A DNA stretch of 64,000 bases from positions 1 through 64,000 of the forward strand of contig CAVUUF010000017.1 of the NCBI GenBank assembly GCA_963744575.1, written 5' to 3'. The notes under the pieces were generated by a model, which was not told where the DNA came from, searched no databases, and saw only the letters and a list, made by a program, of their open reading frames with translations. Shown in pieces: positions 9,402 to 18,020 of the stretch (the stretch's first letter is position 1; each line of letters opens with the position of its first letter). Source of the stretch: Palsa-504 sp963744575. Its GTDB lineage: Bacteria > Actinomycetota > Actinomycetes > Streptosporangiales > Streptosporangiaceae. The position numbers were made by a program, and so were the translations under genes.

Positions 9402-9443
9402 CCTGCGCCAGGCGCTCAGCCGTCGCTGAGCGCCTGGCGCAGG
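9402..9443. terminator. Perfect 19-bp hairpin between convergent genes
   Basis: CCTGCGCCAGGCGCTCAGC at 9402-9420 pairs perfectly with 9425-9443 around a CGTC loop. It sits where the small membrane protein gene and metB converge and overlaps the last codons of metB. High-GC actinobacterial terminators often lack a long U tract, so a bidirectional terminator is the best reading. Confidence 0.7.
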
Positions 9444-10609
9444 TCGTCGAGCAGGTCGTCGCAGTCCTCGATGCCGACCGACAGCCTGATCAGGTCGCCG
9501 GGGACCTCGAGGGCCGAACCGGTGACCGACGCGTGCGTCATCCGCCCGGGATGCTCGATCAGCGATTCCACCCCGCCGAGCGACTCGCCCAGCGTGAACA
9601 GGCGGGTCCGGCCGCACACGCGCACCGCGGCCTCCTCGCCGGCCTGCAGCCGGAATGACACCATGCCCCCGAACGCCCGCATCTGTTCCTGCGCGGTCTT
9701 GTGGCCGGGATGCGACGGCAGTCCCGGGTAGCGGACCTCGGTGACGGCCGGGTGCTCGGCCAGCATCTGCGCGACCCGCATCGCGTTCCGGCAGTGCCGG
9801 TCCATCCGGGCGGCCAGCGTCTTGATGCCGCGCAGCGTCAGCCACGCGTCGAACGGGCCGGGCACGGCGCCGGTGGCGTTGCGGTTGAAGGCGATCCGCT
9901 CGGCCACCTCGGTCGTCCGCCATGACCAGCGCCCCGCCGACCACATCGGAATGGCCGCCCAGGTACTTGGTCGTGGAGTGCACCACCACGTCGGCCCCCA
10001 GCGCGAGCGGCTGCTGCAGGTACGGCGACGCGAACGTGTTGTCCACCACGAGCAGCGCGCCTGCCTCGTGCGCGGCCTCGGCCAGGGCGCGGATGTCGGC
10101 GATTGTCAGCAGCGGGTTGGTCGGCGTCTCCACCCAGACCAGCCTGACCGGCCGGGCGGCGAGTTGCTCGCGCACGGCCGCCGGGTCCGACACCGGGACC
10201 ACGCCGTGGCTCACCCCCCAGCCGGCGAAGACCCGGGCGAACAGCCGGAACGTCCCGCCGTAGGCGTCGTCCGGGACCAGCACGTGATCGCCAGGCGAGC
10301 AGACCGTCCTGATCAGGCAGTCCTCCGCGGCCAGGCCGGAGGCGAAGGCGAGCGCCTGCGGCTCTGCTGGCTCCGGGGGGACGCCCCGAGCCCCCGGGTT
10401 CCGGACTCCAGCGCGGCCAGGCACTGCTCGAGCGCCGTCCTGGTCGGGTTGGCCGACCGCGAGTACTCATAGCCGCCGCGCAGCCCGCCAACCCCGTCCT
10501 GCTTGAACGTGGACACCTGATAGATGGGCGGCACCACCGCCCCGGTGACCGGGTCGGGCTCCTGGCCCGCGTGGATGGCCAGGGTCTCGAACCCGTCGTG
10601 GCTGGTCAT
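9416..10609 (-). pseudogene. metB: Cystathionine gamma-synthase, broken by two frameshifts
   Basis: The three frames joined give a complete Cys/Met-metabolism PLP enzyme. The N-terminus (FETLAIHAGQEPDPVTGA) is intact from the ATG at 10609 with AAAGGAA upstream. The PLP-lysine region HSTTKYLGGHSD and the C-terminal SLGGVESLIEHP follow in other frames. Break 1 is a 38-bp G/C-rich insertion at 10356-10393. Break 2 is a one-base shift near 9918-9925. The gene follows cbs by 17 bases and would have served transsulfuration. It is either decayed or affected by sequencing error at break 2; the 38-bp insertion is hard to explain as error. Confidence 0.85.
10356..10393. repeat. 38-bp G/C palindromic insertion in metB
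   Basis: Between codons for SGTR and ALAFASG, contiguous in the family, lie 38 extra bases containing GGGCTCGGGGCGTCCCCCCGG on the coding strand. Because 38 is not a multiple of three, the frame is lost. Its blocks match the longer element at 8264-8330. Confidence 0.65.
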
Positions 10610-10626
10610 CGATTTCCTTTCGTAGG

Positions 10627-12000
10627 TCAGCTGCCCGCCAGGAAGGTGAGCACGTCCTGCCGGGTGAGCAGCCCGGATGGTTTGCCGTTCACGTGCACCA
10701 CGGCCGCCCCGGCCTTCTCCAGGGCGAGGACCGCCCGGGAGACCGGCTCGCCCAGGCCGACGGTGGGCAGCGGCGCCGACATGTGCCCGCCGACCTGGTC
10801 GGACGGCCGGGCCCGGCCCGCCACCAGCGCGTCGAGCAGGTCGCGCTCCACCACGGACCCGACCACCTCGGCGGCCATCACCGGCGGCTCCTCCTTCACC
10901 ACCGGAAGCTGGGACACGTCGTACTCGCGCAGCAGCGCGATGGCCGCGCCGACGTTCTCTTCCGGATGGACGTGGACGAACTCGGGCAGGCTGCGCTCCT
11001 TCCTGGCCATCACGTCGGCGACCAGCGGCTCCGAGGTCTGCGCGGACAGGAAGCCGTAGTCGGCCATCCAGTCGTCGTTGAAGATCTTCGACAGGTAGCC
11101 CCGGCCGCCGTCGGGGAGCAGCACGACGATCACGGCATCCGGGCCGGCGCCCTCGGCCACCCGCAGCGCGGCCGCCACCGCCAGCCCGGACGAGCCCCCG
11201 GTCAGCAGCGCCTCCTCCCGGGCCAGGCGCCTGGTCATGCCGAACGACTCGGCATCACTGATCGCGATTATCTCGTCGCACACCGACGGGTCGTAGGTGA
11301 CCGGCCAGATGTCCTCGCCGACCCCCTCGACCAGGTACGGACGGCCCGACCCGCCGGAGTAGACCGAGCCTTCCGGGTCGGCGCCGATCACCCGTACCGC
11401 GCCGGCCGAGACTTCCTTCAGGTACCGCCCGGCGCCGGTGATCGTGCCGCCGGTGCCGATCCCGGCCACGAAGTGGGTCACCGTCCCGTCCGTCTGCGCC
11501 CAGATCTCCGGGCCGGTGGTGGCGTAGTGCGAGGCCGGGTTCTCCTGGTTCGCGTACTGGTCGGGCTGCCAGCCCCCCGGTATCTCGGCGGCCATCCGGC
11601 GCGCGACGCTGTAGTAGGAATCCGGGTGGCCGGGCGCGACCGTGCCGGGGCAGACGACCACGTCGGCGCCGTACGCGCGCAGCACGCTTATCTTGTCCTG
11701 GGCCACCTTGTCCGGGCAGACGAAGACACACCGGTAGCCCCGCTCGGCCGCGACAATGGCGAGGCCGACTCCGGTGTTGCCCGAGGTGGGCTCCACGATC
11801 GTGCCGCCCGGCTTCAGGTCTCCGCTCGCCTCGGCCGCCGCCACCATCCGCAGCGCGATGCGGTCCTTGACCGACCCGCCCGGATTGAAGTACTCCACCT
11901 TCGCCAGCACGGTGGCGCCGGGGATCGCCCGGGTCACCGACCGCAGCCGGACCAGCGGGGTGTTCCCCACCAGCCCGGTCAAGCCCTCATGCACCTGCAT
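10627..12000 (-). CDS. cbs: Cystathionine beta-synthase
   Basis: 457 residues from the ATG at 12000 (MQVHEGL). It condenses serine (or an activated serine) with homocysteine to cystathionine. The PLP lysine is in GGSVKDRIA, the substrate loop is TSGNTGVG, and the Gly-rich phosphate loop is GIGTGGTITG. Two CBS domains occupy about residues 330-457. It is followed by metB in the same direction, a common actinobacterial pair, and is divergent from the thiolase gene 57 bases away. Confidence 0.94.
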   Translation of the reverse strand: MQVHEGLTGLVGNTPLVRLRSVTRAIPGATVLAKVEYFNPGGSVKDRIALRMVAAAEASGDLKPGGTIVEPTSGNTGVGLAIVAAERGYRCVFVCPDKVAQDKISVLRAYGADVVVCPGTVAPGHPDSYYSVARRMAAEIPGGWQPDQYANQENPASHYATTGPEIWAQTDGTVTHFVAGIGTGGTITGAGRYLKEVSAGAVRVIGADPEGSVYSGGSGRPYLVEGVGEDIWPVTYDPSVCDEIIAISDAESFGMTRRLAREEALLTGGSSGLAVAAALRVAEGAGPDAVIVVLLPDGGRGYLSKIFNDDWMADYGFLSAQTSEPLVADVMARKERSLPEFVHVHPEENVGAAIALLREYDVSQLPVVKEEPPVMAAEVVGSVVERDLLDALVAGRARPSDQVGGHMSAPLPTVGLGEPVSRAVLALEKAGAAVVHVNGKPSGLLTRQDVLTFLAGS

Positions 12001-12057
12001 GGTTGTTCCCTCCACCGGGACATAGTCTGGAAGCACCCTATGCGAGGAGGCCGGACC

Positions 12058-13278
12058 ATGCCCGAAGCAGTGATCGTCGCCACCGCGCGGTCGCCCATCG
12101 GCCGTGCGGGCAAGGGCTCGCTGGCCAGCATCCGCCCGGACGACCTGGCCGCGCAGATGGTGACCGCGGCCCTGGCCAAGGTGCCGCAGCTCGATCCCGC
12201 CGACGTGGGCGACCTGATCCTCGGCTGCGGCCTGCCCGGCGGCGAGCAGGGGTTCAACCTGGCCCGCGTGGTGGCCGTCCTGCTCGGACACGATCACCTG
12301 CCCGGCACCACCGTCAACCGGTACTGCTCATCGTCGCTGCAGACCATCCGGATGGCCTTCCACGCGATCAAGGCCGGCGAGGGGGACGCGTACATCTCCG
12401 CCGGAGTGGAATGCGTCAGCCGGCTGGCCAAGGGCAGCAGCGACTCCTGGCCCGACACGCAGAATCCCGCCTTCGCGGACGCGCGGCGGCGCACCGAGCG
12501 GATCGCGGCCGGCGAGGCCGGGCGCTGGCATGACCCGCGCGAGGACGGGCTCGTGCCGGACATCTACGTGGCCATGGGCCAGACCGCGGAGAACGTCGCC
12601 GAACTGCGCGGCATCTCCCGCGAGCAGCAGGACGAGTTCGGCGTGCGCTCGCAGAACCTGGCGGAGAAGGCCATCGCCAACGGCTTCTGGCAGCGGGAGA
12701 TCACGCCCGTCACCCTGCCGGACGGCTCGGTGGTCGCCGCCGACGACGGCCCCCGCCCGGGCACCACGCTGGCGAAGGTCGCCGCGCTCAAGCCGGTGTT
12801 CCGCCCGGACGGCACGGTGACCGCGGGGAACTGCTGCCCGCTCAACGACGGGGCCGCGGCGGTCATCGTGATGAGCGACGTCAAGGCGGCCGAACTCGGC
12901 ATCACGCCGCTGGCCCGGATCGTGTCGTCCGGGGTGACCGCGTTGTCCCCGGAAATCATGGGCCTGGGACCGGTGGAGGCGTCCCGGCAGGCCCTGGGCC
13001 GGGCCGGGATGGCCATCGGCGACGTCGACCTGGTGGAGATCAACGAGGCGTTCGCGGCCCAGGTCATCCCGTCCTACACCGACCTCGGCATCGACCTGGC
13101 CAAGCTCAACGTGAACGGCGGCGCCATCGCGGTCGGCCACCCGTTCGGCATGACCGGGGCGCGTATCGCCACCACGTTGCTGAACAGCCTGCAGTTCCAC
13201 GACGCGGCCGTCGGCCTGGAGACCATGTGCGTGGGCGGCGGCCAGGGCATGGCGATGATCTTCGAGCGGCTCAGCTGA
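12058..13278 (+). CDS. Acetyl-CoA acetyltransferase (thiolase)
   Basis: 406 residues from the ATG at 12058 behind a GAGGAGG site. The acyl-accepting cysteine is in NRYCSSSLQT, the catalytic His in GHPFGMTGA and the second cysteine in CVGGGQGM. The length and motif order are those of biosynthetic or degradative thiolases. The exact substrate chain length cannot be told. It is divergent from cbs with no obvious functional link. Confidence 0.93.
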   Translation: MPEAVIVATARSPIGRAGKGSLASIRPDDLAAQMVTAALAKVPQLDPADVGDLILGCGLPGGEQGFNLARVVAVLLGHDHLPGTTVNRYCSSSLQTIRMAFHAIKAGEGDAYISAGVECVSRLAKGSSDSWPDTQNPAFADARRRTERIAAGEAGRWHDPREDGLVPDIYVAMGQTAENVAELRGISREQQDEFGVRSQNLAEKAIANGFWQREITPVTLPDGSVVAADDGPRPGTTLAKVAALKPVFRPDGTVTAGNCCPLNDGAAAVIVMSDVKAAELGITPLARIVSSGVTALSPEIMGLGPVEASRQALGRAGMAIGDVDLVEINEAFAAQVIPSYTDLGIDLAKLNVNGGAIAVGHPFGMTGARIATTLLNSLQFHDAAVGLETMCVGGGQGMAMIFERLS

Positions 13279-13360
13279 ACAACTGATTGCCACTTGGGGG
13301 TTGTCAGGCGGCTTGCGATAAGGCACCCTCAGGACAAGGGAGCTTCCATGGAGGTGCCAG

Positions 13361-13594
13361 TTGTCGCTGATCCACTCACCGAACCTGCACAATAGCCTGA
13401 TCGCACGCATCCCGGTCGTCACCGGCCGTGACCTCGCTGAGTGGTTCCACCGCCTCGAATCTGGCCCCGCGTTCCTGCGCCGCGAAGAGCGGGCGCACTG
13501 GCTGGCCGACGACGCCGGCATCTCCTGCGGCTACGCCTACGCCATCGTGCACGAGTACGAGATGCGCAGGCGGCTGCGCCTCAACGGAGCCTAG
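13361..13594 (+). CDS. Small DUF4287-like protein
   Basis: 77 residues from a likely TTG start preceded by GGAGG. The core VVTGRDLAEWFHRLE, then HWLADDAGISCGYAYAIVHEY, matches the tGktldeW and L..eHGlghgyAnaivHe pattern of DUF4287, a short helical domain of unknown function. No other in-frame start is available between the thiolase gene and this core. Confidence 0.6.
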   Translation: MSLIHSPNLHNSLIARIPVVTGRDLAEWFHRLESGPAFLRREERAHWLADDAGISCGYAYAIVHEYEMRRRLRLNGA

Positions 13595-13675
13595 CCGACC
13601 TACCCGCCGCACGCGCGCCCCGTCCCGGCGAGGGCGCCGTCCGGCATGCCCGGGATGGTTTCGTGCCCGCCGGGC

Positions 13676-13725
13676 CCCGGCGCGTTCCGGAGTTATCCGG
13701 TTTTGTCCGGTATGTGAGTAAGGAC
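13676..13725. repeat. Motif shared with 37922-37975
   Basis: The block around AGTTATCCGGTTTTGTCCGG then TATGTGAGTAAGGAC closely matches ATTATCCGTTTTGCCCGG then CATGTGAATATAGGAAC near 37942-37977, with similar sequence continuing upstream of both. TTGTCC and GGACAA flank the first copy as inverted arms. Function unknown. Confidence 0.5.
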
Positions 13726-13830
13726 AAATGCGGACATTCACGGAAAACACCGGAGCCCTGCAGAGCACCCGGACCGATTGAGGCTAGACGAGCCAGGACC
13801 AGCGACCGGGTAGTTGACGCTGGATACAAC

Positions 13831-13872
13831 TTGGTTAAGGGATCACACCGGCTGGTTAAGGGATCATGCCGG
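13831..13872. repeat. Two tandem 21-bp repeats
   Basis: TTGGTTAAGGGATCACACCGG is followed directly by a copy differing only at the first base and two bases inside (CTGGTTAAGGGATCATG, then CCGG). Tandem direct repeats in an intergenic region may be regulator binding sites for the lipoprotein gene 330 bases downstream; this is only inference. Confidence 0.45.
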
Positions 13873-14200
13873 TTCACATTTGCCGTGCACCATAGCTGCT
13901 TCTGGTGCGTCACCTGTGGTAGGAGAGCGCGGACCGTCATTGGGTTGTTCATGGTTCTCAGCGTCATCGGAGTAATGGCCGGACGCAGCCATAGGCCCGG
14001 CACCCCCGCCGCCGCGCCCTCCGCCTCGGCGCGGTAACCACGGCTGTACCGACGTAAACCGCCGCGCGCTCCACGACCCCGGCCAGCGCGCCGGGCGCCG
14101 GGCGCCGAATTGTTTACCTTTCAAGTTGCCGGTGACTGCATTGACCTGCACACCCGCCGGACTGTACCCTCAATTTGAGGTAGAAGGTGAGGGGGCGGCA

Positions 14201-15438
14201 ATGGCAGTTATCAGGCTCTGCCGCGGGAAAGCACCAGGACAGCGCCGCTCGGGCGGCCGGACCATTCTGATTAGCACTGCTGCGCTTCTCGTGTGCCTTA
14301 TCGGGCTTGCCGGGTGCGGAAGCTCTTCGAATAATAACGCGGGGGTCAACTCGGGTAATAACATCGGCAGCGGCAGCCCCGGCAGCGGCAGCCCCGGCAG
14401 CGGCAGCCCCGGCAGCGGCAGCCCCGGCAGCGGCAGCCCCGGCAGCGGCAGCCCCGGCAGCGGCAGCCCCGGCAGCGGCAGCGGCAGCCCCGGCAGCGGC
14501 AGCCCCGGCAGCGGCAGCGGCAGCCCCGGCAGCGGCAGCCCCGGCAGCGGCAGCGGCAGCCCCGGATGCTTTACGTCAGCCTTCGTGCATCCAGGTCCCA
14601 AATCGCCCAAGGCCCCGAAGACAGTCCTCGCAGCGGCTCAACTTCCCAGCCCGGTTATTCCGGATCCGGACGTCTACATCGACAGCGAACGCCAGGCGGA
14701 CGAGAATCAACAAGATTGGGCTAATAAGGGAATAGACAATGCGCGCTCGGTCATCGCGGAATACCAGCAGCAAGGTAACCTTGGGCCGACTGAGCAGCAC
14801 CTGCAAACGGAGTCAAAGGTAGTAGTGGCCCAAGAAGACTCGACGCTCTTCAAGGAGGACCTCGATGCCCTCGGCTCCGACCCGAGCTTCAGTGACCAGA
14901 TATGCTCGGCGCTTAGCAGCCTGGAAAGTAACGTCACTAGTTACACCACCGCTCTGGATCATTTGAATAAAGCCCTCACCTACCTTAATAGCATAGAATT
15001 TACCAACGGCACCCAGGCGCCGAGTACCCTAGTACCGAAGGACCTGGCAAACGTCATCCAAGACACATACAACGAATTCCAGCAAACTATCGGGTCTTGC
15101 ATGGACACCCTCGACACGACGCAATGGATTATCCAGCAAATCCAGAAGCTGTTCTGTCCGGCCGGATTATCTCGGAAGCCACAGAAGACGACGCTGCCAC
15201 TACGCTGGCGCAGGCCGATTATGTCGCCAATCGCATTCATGACGACAGCAACCCGCCGGTGGGAGCGCTTGTCTGCTGCGACGGCGGCGTGAACGGCCAC
15301 GTCGCCGTCTTCATCGGCAACGGCCAGCAGGTCGGCACCTACGGCTACGCAGGCGACCGGTACCCGATCATGCAATACCCGGTCAGAGGGTTCCTGAGCA
15401 ACACCTATCTGGGCTGGGCCCTGCCGTTCGGCAGCTGA
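14201..15438 (+). pseudogene. Repeat-rich lipoprotein with frameshifted NlpC/P60-like tail
   Basis: From the ATG at 14201 the protein has a signal peptide with lipobox (CLIGLAGCG), a Ser/Asn stretch, a GSGSP repeat linker, then a helical region with no known domain. Near 15160 the frame changes: the continuing frame runs to 15438 with VGALVCCDGG, GHVAVFIGNGQQVGTYGY and NTYLGWALP, the His-loop and end pattern of NlpC/P60-like cell-wall hydrolases. The upstream catalytic-Cys segment seems absent. In the first frame the protein would stop at 15292. It is either a decayed fusion or a base error near 15160. Confidence 0.55.
14366..14565. repeat. GSGSP-coding tandem repeat
   Basis: About 200 bases of 15-base units (GGCAGCGGCAGCCCC) with occasional extra GGCAGC encode a Gly-Ser-Pro linker after the lipid-anchor cysteine. 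Such arrays change length easily by slippage, so copy number may vary between strains and may be mis-assembled. Confidence 0.9.
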
Positions 15439-15533
15439 GCCCGCGAACCCAGGGTGCCGGTATCTCCAGGGGGACCGGCGCCCTGCGCCCAGATCTCGAC
15501 GCCAGCATCGTCGAAGACGCCCTCCGCCGGACC

Positions 15534-17084
15534 TTACCCGGCCCGGGCGGGCGGCCCGTGGCTGTGCAGCACCTTGGTCCGGTCCTTGTTCCACGCGGTG
15601 GTAGTGCCGTCCGGGTTCAGCACCAGCGTCCAGCCCCACCGGTGGATCGCCACCTGGTGATGGAACGTGCACAGAAGGACACACTCAATAGTGCTGGTCT
15701 TCCCGCCGTCGGCCTTGTGGGTGACATGGTGGACTTCGCACGCGGAGGCGGGCTGGTTACACCCGCCGGCCCACCGGCACCGCTTGTCCCGCAGGATGAC
15801 CGCGTTGCGGATTCCCGCGGGAACGGTCTCGGCGTAGCCGATGTCCAGCGGGAGGCTGGGGCCGCCCAGCCGGACGCCGAGCTGCCGCCGGCGCAGGAAG
15901 CTGGCCAGGCCGCCCGGCCCGGACAGCAGGTCGACGGCCTGGCCGATGATGGCCTGCTCGACCGCCTCCCGCGCCCGGGTGGTGTCAGCGGGGGCCTGGC
16001 GCCCGGCGCCAGTGCCGCCGTCACCGCGATCCGGGGTACCGTGGCGCAGCTCGTGGAGCTGGACGCACAGCCGGACCATCTCGTCGAGGCCAGCCGGGTT
16101 GACCTCGCCGGTCACGACCGGGGCCGTCGCCGCGTCACACGCCACCGCGCGGGCATCCTCGCCGTCCAGCCACGCGCCGATGCCTCCGCCCTCGGACGCC
16201 TCGCCGCGCTGCGCGGCCCACGCGGCCCGCATCGCGGTGACCCACTCCTGGACCAGGGTGGTGCTGCCCTCCATGGCCAGCAGCTCGGCCAACGGGATGT
16301 GCACCCAGACCTTGGTCGGGTGCCCGGCCCGCTCCGGCACCAGGCCCGCGGCGGCCAGTCGGCGCATCGACTCGGCGAGCGCGTCGTGGTACCGCTGCTC
16401 CTGGGTGCGGGTGTCTTCGGCGTCGGCCGGGGCGGCCAGCGCGTCCAGCACGGCCTGCACCATGGCGGCGCACTCCGGGGTCAGGTCGCCGTGTAGCACC
16501 CCGGCGCCGCCCAGCGTGGTCACCAGCCGTAGCGCCCGGTCCTCGAACGACTCATCCTCATCCTCGTCGGGGGTGTCGGCCCGGGATCGCTGGTAGATCT
16601 CCGCGAACAGCCCGGCCAGGTCGGTCAGGTCCAGCCCGGAGACGGCGGCGTCGGCCAGGATCTTGTCGGCGTCCCCACGGTGATCGTCCGGCAGCTTGTC
16701 GGTCCATAGGCACAACGTGCGGGCGACCGATTCCGAGACCTCCCCCGCCGCCAGCGCGGCAGCGACCCGCGGGTGCGCGGCCGAGCGCTTGACCCACGCG
16801 GTGTACGCAACGGCGGCGCCTTTGGTCACGCCGGTCTTGTGGATCAGCCAGGCCCGCGGGCTGTAATCCGCGTCCGCCGCGTAGCCCTGCCCGAAGGTGA
16901 ACCCGCCCAGGATCGAGGTCCGTGCCGCGGTGGCCACCGAGTGCGCCTGCTCCAGCCCGCGCAGGCATCGCGCCTGCTCCTCCGACGCCATCGCCGTCGC
17001 GTCCGCGGCGGCCAGGTAGTCCAGCCCAGCCCGGACCATCTGCATGGCCTCGGTGGCGCTGGCGAAGACCGGGACGGTACCCAT
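15534..17084 (-). CDS. DUF222 protein with C-terminal HNH endonuclease domain
   Basis: 516 residues from the ATG at 17084 with GGAGG about 11 bases upstream. The N-terminal two-thirds is the DUF222 helical domain (AGLDYLAAADATAMASEEQA onward). The C-terminal HNH motif is RDKRCRWAGGC, CEVHHVTHKADGG and LLCTFHHQVAIH. Dozens of copies per genome are common in actinobacteria. The biological role is not established, though the HNH fold implies nucleic acid cleavage. Confidence 0.9.
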   Translation of the reverse strand: MGTVPVFASATEAMQMVRAGLDYLAAADATAMASEEQARCLRGLEQAHSVATAARTSILGGFTFGQGYAADADYSPRAWLIHKTGVTKGAAVAYTAWVKRSAAHPRVAAALAAGEVSESVARTLCLWTDKLPDDHRGDADKILADAAVSGLDLTDLAGLFAEIYQRSRADTPDEDEDESFEDRALRLVTTLGGAGVLHGDLTPECAAMVQAVLDALAAPADAEDTRTQEQRYHDALAESMRRLAAAGLVPERAGHPTKVWVHIPLAELLAMEGSTTLVQEWVTAMRAAWAAQRGEASEGGGIGAWLDGEDARAVACDAATAPVVTGEVNPAGLDEMVRLCVQLHELRHGTPDRGDGGTGAGRQAPADTTRAREAVEQAIIGQAVDLLSGPGGLASFLRRRQLGVRLGGPSLPLDIGYAETVPAGIRNAVILRDKRCRWAGGCNQPASACEVHHVTHKADGGKTSTIECVLLCTFHHQVAIHRWGWTLVLNPDGTTTAWNKDRTKVLHSHGPPARAG

Positions 17085-17423
17085 TCGGTGCTCGCCTCCC
17101 TCCGGGGCTCGCAGGCTGGCTGGCCTGACGGTTCTCCTGTTCCAGATCGAGGTGACTGCCTCGGCTTTGACATCTCTCAGACTGTAGTTCGATTCTATCC
17201 GCCTGCTGTGACATTTCCAGGCAACGCCACGCGGCAAGTTCTGTCTGGCGCGCTGTAGCTCGCCCTCGTAGGGCATTTGTGGGCCGAGGCAGTCTTGGCC
17301 CGTAGGAGCGGCCCAACGATGAACTCGCGGAGATCAGGTCCTGATGGAGCCTGCCAGCCTGGTTCCGGTGAGAGCCAAGATCTCGCCGACTTGCTGACTC
17401 TGTTTAGCGGAGTATTTCGTCCG

Positions 17424-17590
17424 ATGGTCATTTACCGCGGTCACGCGCGGAAGGAATTTATCGTCCGGGCGGCCCTGGAAGCGGTCAGCCAGTACGAGGC
17501 CGAGCACGGCCGGTTCACCCCCCGGACGAGATTGCCGAGGCCGACGAATGGGCCGCCAGGTCACCCAGCCATCCGGCACCCGGCGGACCG
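17424..17590 (+). pseudogene. Relic of an antitoxin gene
   Basis: The frame encodes ARKEFIVRAALEAVSQYEAE then HGRFT, the helix pattern of ribbon-helix-helix antitoxins (xxRSEFIVRAALEAV). It then shifts frame after a run of six C at about 17518 into DEIAEADEWAAR. The N-terminal strand that would bind DNA is not recognisable. It sits immediately upstream of a broken PIN gene, so the two look like a dead VapBC-type locus. Confidence 0.5.
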
Positions 17591-17591
17591 G

Positions 17592-17861
17592 GTGACCGGG
17601 GTCACCTACGACCCAGGGCGCTGATCGCCGCCGAACGGGGTGAGCGGCTGATGTGGGCCCGCCACCGTGCCTGCTGCTCCGCCGCGTCGTACCGACAGTC
17701 CCCGCCCCAGACGTTGCCCAGTGCTGGCGAGGCACACCCACCAGGCGCAATTCACCCGGCTCTTGGCCGGCTGCGAAGTCGAAGCTCTCGATGACGCCAG
17801 GGCCAGGGCCGCCGGAACCCTCGCCGGCCGCGCCCTGCACTGCGCCGAGTGGGCTCAGTAA
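17592..17861 (+). pseudogene. Relic of a VapC-type PIN toxin
   Basis: Pieces in different frames line up with a PIN protein. VTYDPG joins ALIAAERGERLMWARH near 17616 (the first strand with its acidic residue missing its proper frame), then VPTVPAPDVAQCWRG, then QAQFTRLLAGCEVEALDDAR and ARAAGTLAGRA to a stop at 17861. The C-terminal catalytic part (DVVDA-like) is absent. At least two frameshifts plus truncation make it non-functional. Confidence 0.55.
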
Positions 17862-17915
17862 GTGTAAGGGTCGCCTTTCCAGGACATCTGCTCGGCAGGC
17901 CCGGTAGCCGGCCGG

Positions 17916-17947
17916 CGCGGTCCCTCCCACACACGGGAGGGGCCGCG
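17916..17947. terminator. 13-bp hairpin, probable terminator
   Basis: CGCGGTCCCTCCC pairs with GGGAGGGGCCGCG (one G-T wobble) around an ACACAC loop. It lies downstream of the minus-strand hydrolase gene and downstream of the plus-strand VapC relic, so it could stop transcription from either side. Confidence 0.55.
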
Positions 17948-18020
17948 GACACGTAATACCTGTGGTCCCGGGATTGGCTGGTGGCGGCGTCCGGGCGGGC
18001 ACCGGGTCCGTTCGGGGTTA

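Larger units (their letters stand above)
13595..14200. other. 600-bp non-coding stretch with repeats
   Basis: No convincing gene here. It holds a motif shared with 37922-37975, a two-copy 21-bp tandem repeat at 13831-13872, and a short plus-strand frame ending at 14037 (hydrophobic MVLSVIGVMAGR then Pro/Ala/Ser) that could be a relic of a membrane anchor. The base composition is locally lower in GC than the flanks, consistent with regulatory or mobile origin. Confidence 0.4.

Noticed and set aside
9416..10609. Programmed frameshifting to make a full cystathionine gamma-synthase
   Set aside because: One break is a 38-bp insertion and the other has no slippery heptamer or evident stimulator, so decay or error is simpler.
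14366..14565. Regular repeats that might suggest a CRISPR array
   Set aside because: Units are contiguous 15-mers without spacers and encode GSGSP in frame.
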